NCBI GenBank assembly: GCA_029379385.1 | Contig: CM055612.1 | Location: forward strand, 8,804,001-8,868,000 | Direction of reading: 5' to 3' | DNA length: 64,000 bases | Source of the DNA: Quillaja saponaria | Lineage: Eukaryota > Streptophyta > Magnoliopsida > Fabales > Quillajaceae | Part shown: positions 35,460-46,400 of the stretch, one piece after another | How the letters are laid out: each line of letters opens with the position of its first letter | Numbering within the stretch: the stretch's first letter is position 1 | Program-made: the position numbers and the translations under genes | The notes under the pieces: generated by a model | What the model saw: only the letters and a program-made list of their open reading frames with translations | Database searches by the model: none | Told to the model about the DNA's origin: nothing

Positions 35460-37900
35460 ATGTATTTGTTCATTTTAATTTGAAATTTGCAAAATGCCCT
35501 TTTATCTAATTAGTTAGAATTTGGATGGGTCTAGAGAGCAATAAGACAAATTTTAGCAGCAAAAAATCAAAGATCAGGTCTGATTGGGCTTGAGACCCAG
35601 GTTTCAATCACTTAATGTAAACAATTCTTGCTGTAACTTTCAAGTTATATGGACTATATAGAAGTCTAATGAAAATGCATTGATTTCAGTTTGTGTTCCA
35701 GAGCATCTGCATGCATGTTTAGCTAAAGCATCTTTTTAACATCAAGATCATGGGGATTCTGTGACGTACCAAATGATAAGTCAGCTTGGGGAATAAGTTA
35801 TATATGCTTATGTATAATTGCTGGTCTAAACTTTTGTGTAAGTTACATACTTTATGTTAGAATATGCATATGATAAATTGCCAACTCATGTGAAAGCTAG
35901 TATATATCCATATTCTAACACTATAACATCTGAATTTCTGATGGAGCATCCATATAGGGGAATTTGCACATGCTAGCTAGCTAGGCCAGTGGCCAACGTG
36001 ATCAACAAGTGCGTTATTGAATAAATCCACCAACTTTATAGGGATAGATGATTCAAATAAAGAAATTGCCATGATTTAGAACCAAAACATATATAACAGA
36101 GCATCAGAACCGAATCATGGGTAGAGGATATAAGAATTTAAAGACTAGTGGAACAAAAAATAAACTACTTGGAATACACACCCAAAAAATGTTGAGTTCA
36201 GTCATCATAACAGTAACATACATTAGGAGTGCAAAACCAAAAGGAATTCCACTTTCAGTAAAATGTAGTATTTAAAAAGCAAAGAATTCTCCAAAGTGCA
36301 TCTTTTACTTATTTTTACCAAAACAAACAAGAAGGAAAGCCACCTGAAGGACTGAATTGGAATAAGCAAATATTATATTCAATGCCTGACTTTTGGCTAC
36401 CACTAAAATAACAGTAACTTAAAACACTTTGATTCCTTTAAGAGAAATTCCTCTTCATAGAAACAAAGACCCTTTAGAGATGAGAATGGGAACAATAATT
36501 TTCTTTATTCTGCAAGAGGATTTATACATTTTTTCTTTTATGTAATATTCAAGTACTATTCCTGTTTCACTTTCTTTTGCGTTCTTGTAAAATTTCCATT
36601 TCATGTCAAAGCCAATCAATGCTGCTATAAACCAGTAACAAACTTTCTGACCCAGTCGTTTGATGTGAAAACGTCAAATCAACATTGCTATGAACAAGTC
36701 AACCTTGCTAATATTTTATGAGACAAATTCTATGATGTCAAAAAACTTATAAATGTTTCTATGAACTAAGCATTCTTATTATCATTTTCAGACATGATAG
36801 CTTTTGAAGAAAACCGATCAATAGTGGCTATATATGAATCAGTCAAACTGAGTAGACCTGCAAGAATGAACAGCTGTTACAAAATCATTGCACTTAGGCT
36901 ACTACTAAATGAGCAAAATGTTACTTAAACAAAGAAAGAAAGCAAGAAGACTGCTAAATACCAAATTTCCCTTGAATAGGAAAGTATTTCCTTTGTCAAC
37001 AGAAGAAGTTTGGAAATGACAAAACGATAAGGGAGCAACAGCTTACTCTACTTGCTCCCAATTAAGTTCATAATTCATACTGAAAATGAAGGACACATCA
37101 TAAATCAGAAGATTACTTCAATTATTAATGGTTCTTTACTAAGTTATTAGAAACATATGATTCCTCACCAACAGAAAAGCTAGGGCAAATAATAAACCAG
37201 TTATTGCATAGAACATGAATTGACAAATAACACCAAGAAATTGTCAAAAGGAGAATGTTTAGAATGAGCTTCTTAAAAAAAAATAAAGGCTTCCAACTAA
37301 GATACTAAAATTCGTTTTGAGATATTATTCTTTATATCTGGAAATAGAAGTGTTTTGTAAAACAGTATGGAATTGTAAATTATTTGAAAACATATAATAA
37401 AAAACTTATTATAGTTAATTATAAGTATCTAGCAATGATTAATTTAATTAATACATAAGATGCTTATAAATACATACTAAAATTAAAAATTAAAAAATTA
37501 ACATAAACATATAAATTGAAGAAAAATATCAAACTATAATCAATATTATATATATATATATATAATTTATATAAAAAATTACATAAAACCAAAATTTTAC
37601 TTAATAAATTATTTATGTTATTTCCATCATATTAAATTCATTTTTGTTTTCAATGAAAAGCATCACATTAATCTATGAAATGATTCGCCGTTTCGATAAT
37701 GACACCATTTCTACCAAAATTTCATGTCTCGGTTTGGAAGGAGTGTTTCAATTCGATGGCAAAAATTTAAGTGAAAATGAAACAAATTTTAGTTCCTTGC
37801 TTCTAGATGGCACAAGTTATTTGCATCCACAACTTTGGAAATTCATAGACAGCACTTCTTCTTCCATCAGTTTTCTATTATTCTCTTCTTAGCTCTCTTC
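35460..37900. other. intergenic region between the R3-MYB relic and SWEET3
   Basis: No gene or known element was recognised. The DNA is AT-rich, most strongly at 37300-37640, with a TA run at about 37548-37564. Confidence 0.4.
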
Positions 37901-37904
37901 CTAT

Positions 37905-37912
37905 TATAAATA
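37905..37912 (+). promoter_or_regulatory. TATA box of SWEET3
   Basis: TATAAATA stands 117 bp before the start codon and is followed by pyrimidine-rich leader sequence. Confidence 0.5.
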
Positions 37913-38021
37913 TCTCCTACTGGTGTTCAATAGCCCTGCAACAACTTGTCACTTAATAAGTACTTTGGAAACTCTCCTTGGATATTCTCCATCTTAGGAC
38001 AACCTTTCCTGGCCAAAAAGA

Positions 38022-39649
38022 ATGACTAATTGGTTGTTTTTGATGGTTGGAGTCATGGGTACTAATTGTTTATTTACTTAACTTCTTAGTCTTTTTGATT
38101 AACAGTAACAAACGGGTGACCTATTCAAATGATTTTTGCAGGGAATGCTGCTTCCTTATTGCTTTATGCAGCTCCCATGTATGTTCCACAATATATACTT
38201 TATCTTATCCTGTTTCAGAGGATACTTCATTCATGTGCACAACTGACCTTGTTGTTTATCTCCTTTTCGTGTTGCTAGATTAACTTTTCCGAGGGTCATA
38301 GGGAAAAAAAGCACAGAAGAGTTTTCATGTGTTCCTTACATCGTTGCACTGTTGAGCTGTCTCCTTTATACTTGGTATGGATTACCTATTGTAAGCTCCA
38401 GATGGGAGAATCTCCTTTTAGTCACAACAACTGGCATTGGAACTCTTTTTGAGCTTTCCTTCATTCTCATTTATGTCTGGTTTGCTTCAGCGAAAGCCAA
38501 GGCAAGTGACCTTTCATGCATAACAGTTGTTTTTGGATTCATATAGTTCTAATATGAATAAGAAACATAAATGATTTAAGCCATCTTCATATATTCTTCC
38601 AATGCAAATCCTGTCTTTTTATATTATATGATATATGATTACAGATACAGAAGCATCAACTACTAATTGTACTTGCGTGCATACATTATTATATATATAT
38701 ATATATGTATATATACATGTAGGAAAAATTAATTTCTAAATAACTTGAAAACAACAGGTGAAGGTGGCAATGGGTGTCATACCAGTTATCCTACTATTCT
38801 GCACCACTGCAGTTGTCTCAGTTTTTGCTTTTCACGATCATCATCATCGGAAGATCTTTGTGGGGAGTATAGCGCTAGTGGCATCAGCAGCAATGTATGG
38901 GTCCCCGCTGGTTTCAGTAGTGAGTTCTTGTTCCTGTACTTGAAGTTCCATCATATATATGTACTTTCCTCCCTGTAAATTTCACATACACTACCAGCTG
39001 AGATGTGAAAGTAAGAAAAGGAAAAACAAAAACAAACATTTATATCTTCTATCTAGATCAGTTCAACTTTGTTTATATATAAAGAATTAAGACAACAAAA
39101 AGATATCACAACTTGTGCTTGTCATTTCACTCTTGACATTATGACAGCTATTCAGTGTGAAGTTTTGTGGTCTTAACTCTTTAACTTTCCATTATTATGG
39201 TCAGCACATAATTTAACAGTTGTTTACTTAATTCCCTTATCGCAGAAGAAAGTTATGACAACCAGGAGTGTGGAGTACATGCCATTCTACTTGTCAATTT
39301 CCTCGTTCCTCTCCAGTTCACTCTGGATGGTTTATGGACTACTAAAACATGACCTGTTCATCGCTGTATGTATCATAAATCAGCTCTAACTGTTTAACAG
39401 ATAATAACAAGATGGTTTCTATTTTTGTAAACCATAGCAACAACTTGAAACTACTAATTTTGGATTTCCTTTTCTTGACAGTCTCCAAGTATAGTTGGTT
39501 TCCCATTGACCATTCTCCAACTTGTGCTCTACTTCAAATACAGGAAAATGGGAACAACAGAAGAAAGGAAATGTGATTTAGAAAATAATGATGAGAAATT
39601 CAAACAGCTCCAACTTGTGATGAGTGAAAACATTAATGGGAAAAGCTGA
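38022..39649 (+). CDS. SWEET3: SWEET3-type bidirectional sugar transporter (MtN3/saliva family)
   Basis: Seven-helix uniporter that moves sugars across the plasma membrane or endomembranes; clade I SWEETs mostly carry glucose. Exons 38022-38058, 38142-38178, 38279-38501, 38758-38919, 39246-39365 and 39482-39649 give 248 residues. The first MtN3 bundle covers about residues 5-95 (GNAASLLLYAAPI, KKSTEEFSC, LLYTWYGLPIVS), and the second about 125-210 (MYGSPLVSV, RSVEYMPFYLS, SLWMVYGLL, SPSIVGFPLTILQL). RSVEYMPF and the VFAFHDHHHRKIFVGS loop match SWEET3. The two 37-nt opening exons are typical of SWEET genes. The third intron begins with GC instead of GT (CCAAG then GCAAGT). The ATG was chosen because it gives MTNWLFLMVGVMG in frame with the splice; 12 residues before the intron is normal. 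Confidence 0.92.
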
Positions 39650-40537
39650 AGAACGTTAAATTTCCATTGCAGCAGCCACGCATGTATCTATCGTGTATAG
39701 GTGTATACCAAAATACATCTCTGCAACATGTCCTATATCCTGAGTATTGCTTTATGCCATTAGGTATCAAAAGAGACTCAACTCAAGGTTCCAACACATC
39801 AATTCTTTGTTGAAGGAGTTATTTCGTTTGGAATTAAGATTGACTGAGCCCTTATATATGTATATATATATATAAAGAAAATTCAAGCAGCTAAATTGGG
39901 AACATGTAATTTTTGTTGATTGTTGTAATGCAATTACTGGTATATATATAAAACATGGCAAGTGAGTAACGTCATGAGAACAAAACATATCTTTAATGTT
40001 AGCACTTGAAATTCTGATAAAGGGTAAGAAAATATTTCAAACTTTTTCTTCCTCTTATGCAATCCAGATCCTCAAATGAGGTGAGGTCTCAAGCAATGCC
40101 ATGAAGAAAGCCTACAAAACTTAACCTGTGTGTTATACATATTACATTCAGAAAACAGATGGCCTTGAGTGAGCTGATATTAATCAGCACCAATGCATAC
40201 AACAATCAAGTCATAGTCCCCAAAGTGTTATTTATCAATTTATATTAAGGCACCAGCATAAACAATGTTCTATGACATTCTTCTACGAAATTTGGGATTG
40301 GGGCCAGGAAGGTATTTAGAAGACATCAAATGCTAATTAAAACACAAGAAGTTGCACAATCTCATTTAGTAATTTTTTTAACAGGTTTTACAAACAATTA
40401 GCAGAGATATGCCAGTTATAAGCTTAGTGTTGTTGAAAATAATAAACCTTATATTCCTTTGAATAAATGGTGAATGGGAGTTAGAATGGTGTGAATTATT
40501 TTGATGTAGTACTGAATTTCTTGGATGCTATAAATTA
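39650..40537. other. SWEET3 3' flank and spacer
   Basis: Probable 3' UTR to about 39900, then AT-rich DNA. No gene was recognised. Confidence 0.4.
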
Positions 40538-41103
40538 TAATGTTTTGAAAATTGGACTGGCTAGTCAAACAGGTTGGACATCTCTTGAGTGACTAAACAG
40601 ACCAAGTTGAACAAAAGATCATTTTGGTGATTAGACCAATAAAATGGATAAAAACTGAAATAACTAGTACTGGGTTGATTGAATCAAACCGTTTTTTAAC
40701 TATTATTTGTATTAAGGATTAGTGTAATATTTGTATTTTATATTAAAGATTAGTGAAACAATTGTATTTTATATTAATGTTATCTTTATCATTTTTTTTG
40801 ATATATAAGTTAAAACTTGAATATTATGATGTACAATAAATCAATCATTTGTGGTATTAATTATTAATAATTATATTTAACTATTTGTGATATGATTTTA
40901 TTATTATTTAATGAATATTGAATTATTATGTTTTGTTTTTTTTTGTATATTTAGTATTTAAAATTAATAGAAAATTTTACATAATATTTAAAATATAAAA
41001 TTAAATATCTTTATGATATTATCCGGTCCGATCTTAGTGAAATCAATTATTCTAGACCCAGTAATTTTTCAAGTTAATAACTAGTCCAATTTTTAAAACA
41101 TTA
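40538..41103. mobile_element. hAT-type MITE, 566 bp, with perfect 8-bp target duplication
   Basis: The left end TAATGTTTTGAAAATTGG and the reverse complement of the right end, TAATGTTTTAAAAATTGG, differ at one base, and similarity continues through GACT(A/G)G. ATAAATTA flanks both ends exactly (40530-40537 and 41104-41111). Subterminal phrases (ACTGGGT and TTGAT) also pair across the element. The interior is AT-rich and noncoding. Confidence 0.85.
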
Positions 41104-41840
41104 ATAAATTATTATGTGATTGTGAGAGTTTTTTTTTTTTGTAGTTAATGTATAATAAAATTGTAGTAATAGAGTAGAGTGTTTAATTCATATTAGTATA
41201 TATTTAGTTGTGTTTTTAGAATTACAAGCCTTATAGTACGCATGCTACATAACTGGTTTGAAATCTTAAAAAAAGTGCATAATTCATTTTATTTGAAATG
41301 AACTCTCACATTTTATGTTTGAAACAAATGAAATATGATATAATTTAAATAAAATTAATTTGAAATTCACATTTTATTCAATTATGAATTTTACATCAAA
41401 TATATTGAATTTTATTTAAGATAAGTTATTATTTTGTTATATCTCAAATGACATTTTTATTCTTAATATCACATATATTTTTTACTCAGATAAATAGATA
41501 AAAAGTTACCACCACTTTATTTTACTTGTTCACCTAACAAATATAAATTTTTTCTTCTTAATTTATATTTTGTTCATCAAACAACAATTAATCTCTCAAT
41601 CTTTATGTTTTTTAGTTGATTAATACTAATTTTAATTAAAAAAATTAAGGTTAGTATAAATAAAAAATTAAACTAATAGAATTGAATTGAATTCAGTTTT
41701 TATGAATGAAATTATAAAAATTCAGTTTAAATAAAATAAATTCTAATTTTTATTTTGTTGCAAAACCCCAAACGGATTAGATGCGACTATCTTCAACCGG
41801 ATGCTCACTATGCCAACCTGGCGCCAAATAATAGACTGCG
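41104..41840. other. AT-rich spacer upstream of PTB2
   Basis: No gene was seen. The AT-rich sequence gives way at about 41760 to GC-richer promoter DNA. Confidence 0.4.
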
Positions 41841-41849
41841 ATAAGGAAA

Positions 41850-41939
41850 AGAGGATTTCATATTTCCATTTTACATTCGTGCCTCTGCTAGAACCCTAAT
41901 CCCCAGAATATCAGAGACTCGAAGCTCTAGTCCTTGCAG
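41850..41939 (+). other. probable 5' untranslated exon of PTB2
   Basis: A GC-richer segment with a telo-box-like AACCCTAAT (41892-41900), common in promoters and leaders of RNA-handling genes, ends at a donor (TTGCAG then GTACTT). The exon carrying the start codon opens at an acceptor near 43389, so the leader intron is about 1.45 kb. Confidence 0.45.
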
Positions 41940-43405
41940 GTACTTTTGGTTACTTCATTTCCTCGATTTGGTTTTTCCTAATTGTTCCGTGATTGTTGTT
42001 GTCCCTGTAATTATATATTACAATTCGTATATTCAATCTCTGCTGTCACCTTTTGTTTTGAGTTTTCCTCTAAATCGCTTACGCGTTGGGATCTTTGTTA
42101 ATAGTTTGCATGTGTATCGAAATTCAATACATCATGGATATATATAATATCTGGTTGTTCTTGTATTATTTTTGGGTCGTTACTCCCCCTCCCTCCAATT
42201 CTGTAATCTATAAGACTATTGACTTTTTTGTTTCAGAATTTCACTGCCCCAAATTATATTGTCAAATTTTGAACCTTCGAGCGGTGTTTTATGTTGGATG
42301 TTGATTTTGTTTACATTCCTGCTTTAAGGTTATGTCTATCAGCAAATCAAATTCTTTATATGGGTTTAGGTTGTAATGTGTTTTAGTTAGAATTAGAATA
42401 CTCCTTTGAAGTTCTTTAACTAAAATTGCTTGTTTGTTGCAAAGTGTTACAAATGGCATCTTAAATCTATTAGTAGGTACATGTACTCGGCGCCCATTAA
42501 TATGGGGACTAGATTTTAATGATTCTTGAATTACCAGCGGCTATTACAATACGGGACTCTTACATGCAAATTGGGTGTTGGTTGTTTTGTTGCCTGATAA
42601 TCAGTGACAGATTAGGTCTATAGGAGAAATATTTACAAATTCTGTTACTTGAAATTTCTTTGAAGTGGGTCTGTGAGGTGGTTATCCCCATTAAAGTTGA
42701 TTTACAACTGCTGATAGTCAATGAAATGAATCAGCTTTCTTTTGGATTCTGTAATTTAGTTGAGAACTGCATACTTGCCCAGTTTCGTGATAAAAACTAC
42801 TGTCCCATTATGGGAATATACAAAATTTGGTGTTCCTTTTTTGGTGCTTTTCTGTCATCTTCAACAGCAATTTCCTGCTCCAAAATGGATAGCTTGGAAA
42901 CATATTCTTGTGAATCATCTTAAAATGTTGTGAGATAAGGTATTGGAAGTCTCAGAATGCTGGAAAATTGAAATTATTGGCTATTTTCTTATATCATTTT
43001 GTCAATAGTGGACCAAAAAGAACTCATTATAATTTTTTTTCTGCTTTCCTTTCAATCAAGTATATAAATTAAGAAAACGTTCTTTGTTGAGCAACCAACT
43101 TTTGAGGATGATTCAAGCTAACTGGTTAAGGTTAGTAAAATAAGATCTTCTAGCTAGCTCTAGCTTCGGCCAGCTGACTTGTGAAGTTTGATTAAGGAGC
43201 TAATCTTGTTCTGTTTGAAGGAAAGTAGAACAGTGCTAGTACAAGATAAGAGATAGCATGCTTGTTATGAGCCTGAGCTTTTGCAAAGTATTTTCATGCA
43301 GAATGTTTATGCTTCTTTAGTGGGGTACCTAAGTGTGAATTTGATTTGTAGTCCAAGGAACCTCACACTCTTGTGGTTCTGTTCAACAGGCTTAGATTAC
43401 TGTGC

Positions 43406-46400
43406 ATGATGTCATCAGTATCTACTCAGCCACAGTTCCGTTACACCCAACCACCATCCAAGGTGCTCCATCTGAGAAACTTGCCATGGGAGTGCCCAGA
43501 GGAGGAGCTTATTGAACTTGGGAAGCCATTTGGTAAAGTTGTAAACACAAAGTGCAATGTTGGAACAAATCGAAATCAAGCTTTTATTGAGTTTGTGAGT
43601 GCAATACGTTTTTATCTTCTAAATATTTTGTTTCTCGCATTTTAATAAAGATTAGAAGACAGTGGTTGTTGATCAGAAAACATATCTCCATTTTTTCCAG
43701 GAAGAGTTGAATCAAGCTATTGCAATGATATCATATTATGCTTCATCTTCAGAACCTGCCCAAGTAAGGGGCAAAACTGTGTACCTACAGTATTCCAATC
43801 GGCAAGAAATAGTAAATAACAAAACTGCAGCAGATGTTGCTGGGAATGTGCTGTTGGTTACCATTGAGGGTGAAGATGCACGCCTTGTCAGCATTGATGT
43901 TTTGCACTTGGTAAGAAATTGGATACGTTTCTGTTTCTATTTATTATGTAAGCTTGTCACTATGAGGATGTTATGTTGGTAATGGAGTTATTGTGATTAG
44001 GTTGTGATTTGTCAAGCTATGGAAAGCTTTTGTTTCACATTTATGTAAATGGATCAGCAGGCCCATGTCAAGGCAATATCTTCGATGGCAGCTTAGTGCA
44101 TTGGGTGAAAGAGCGCATGTGTGTTTGTCTCTTTTCTCTTACCAAAGCCTCTTTCTTCCCTACTTTTCCTCCTCAACTCCTTCTATTCTTTTAGTTTAGG
44201 ATGCTGTCGTTCTTTTCTCACTTGTGCATCTGTGTCCCACTGACTGCATGGTTTGTGTTGGTTGCTTATACCATGTATGGATTTATAATTTGGATTTCTG
44301 TCTTTCCATATTGTAAACTCAGTCCATTACTGTTTGATGTAGTTTTGATCATCTAAATCTTGGTGAATTGGATGCAAACACTGTCCTAAACTTTCTTGGA
44401 AATATGAGCTGATTTATAGGTTAGGTAGTCATTCATTTATTAAATTCTTTATCTGGTTTGAAGCATCCCATTGAATGATTATTTATTTGTTTTTCTTGTG
44501 AGTGGTGCAGCACTTCCCTACTGCATGATATGATAGCCTTCTAAACTTTACTGTGTAATGCTGATCTGTTGTCATTTGTAATTGATGTGTTTATTCATTT
44601 CAGAAACTGTTGATCAAATTTTTTTACTGTATAAATTCTGATTTGGCATCATTTGTAGTTGAGGTGTTTATGGTCCTGCTTTCTCTGTGGTGCTAAAGAA
44701 ATTCAAGAGAGGCCTTGGCCATCCATTTCATATTTGGTTCATTTGGTGTCTCTGTTAACCTTGGTCTGTCTGGGTGAATTTAATTATTTATTTCATCTCA
44801 ATTCTCATGTGTTTAGCACCAACAGAAAGCGTCGATAGCTGTTGCCTGTTATCATTTTCTGGAGAAAAGATAGTTTTCCAACATGTCTTTGTGATATTTA
44901 TGTCCACTTATTTTTATTTTAGTTAGTTTCAAATTTTTTTTGTGCATTTAATGCTGATTAACATGTGAAGCTATGGTGTTGAGTGTTTCATTTTCCTACT
45001 TTTGTGCATTTGCCCTTTTTCTGGAGATTTTAGCATTGTCTCTTTACCTGCTTTGGTGCAGTATTTTTTTAGGAGGAACTATAAAGGTTATCGCCTCTTT
45101 CAGTAGGTCAGATATTCATTTCATATCATTCTGAAAGTTAAAATCAAATGGTGCAGGTATTTTCAGCTTTTGGTTTTGTGCATAAGATTACTACTTTTGA
45201 GAAGACAGCAGGGTTCCAGGTTTACATATTTAGGCTAATTGCTTTTTATCGCTTCATCTTTTATTTTCTGTTCATCATTTGAGAACAAGCTCAATTGTTT
45301 ATGACTTTCCAGGCGCTGGTGCAATTTACAGATGCACATACTGCATCTTCTGCAAAAAATGCCCTGGATGGAAGAAGCATACCCAGGTGAGGGTTGTATT
45401 AATGGTTTGACGTGGTATTAAGTCCAACTGTTGTGGACCATATTGACTGTCAAAGTGGTTCACATTTGCTAAGATTGGTCACTTGTTGGACTGTTTATAC
45501 AATATTTGTGGCTGACGTCAGAGTCTATTGGAACTTATAAGTTTGTCTCTGTCTTCTTTTCATCTCATTTAGCATGTCATCCCTATACTGCCATTCAGTT
45601 TTCAATTTTGTTCCTGATTCTTTTTTATTTTTAAATCTTATGACTGTAATTATATGCTTGTTTCAATGTTATCCCCTTGGAGTTTCACATTACTCAAACT
45701 CCCAGAACAGCTGCCATGTTGCCTACTTTGAACTGACTGACCAAGCAGTAGCAGCAGTAGAAGTAGCTTTGCCTCTGGATGTGCTTGCTGAAGATTGAAG
45801 GCATTGCAGTGACCATGCTACTATTAGCAAGCAACTCCTTTGATTTAATTGCAAATCTTTCACAAATTGGGGTAGAAAAAATTATACAAATGGGAATATC
45901 AGGGATAAGGGAGGTTATGATGGTATGGTTGATGAAGGAGACTATATGTTAACAGTGGGAGTGACAAGTGTTGTGACATGCCAACCCCCAAGGGGCAAAA
46001 AAAATAATCATGAATGTATAGGGATAAGTTTGAAAAATATAAAGTTTAGGATAAAATTGGAAACCAAGTGAATGTTCAGGATAAAAGTATAAAAACCTAG
46101 TGAAGTATGATTTGCTACATTATGCCTGGACCAGTCTTTTATGTGAATGTGTTAAGGTTGTCTGCTACATGGTAGTTATTAGCACATTCATGTAATTCAC
46201 TTATAAAGCTATGAGTTATGTTTCTTAATTATGACAGAGTGATAACTTTTCTCATCTGTATTAGGTATCTGCTTCCTGAGCATGTTGGACCGTGTAACCT
46301 TAGGATCACTTATTCTGGACACACAGATTTGAGTGTTAAATTCCAGAGCCACAGAAGTAGGTATGACTGATTTATTTGATCTTGGCATCTTAAAGAGACC

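Noticed and set aside
45574..45798. Open frame in a PTB2 intron ending in a stretch resembling an RNA-binding protein tail
   Set aside because: It is not in phase with the flanking exons through usable splice sites; a cryptic exon cannot be excluded but the evidence is thin.
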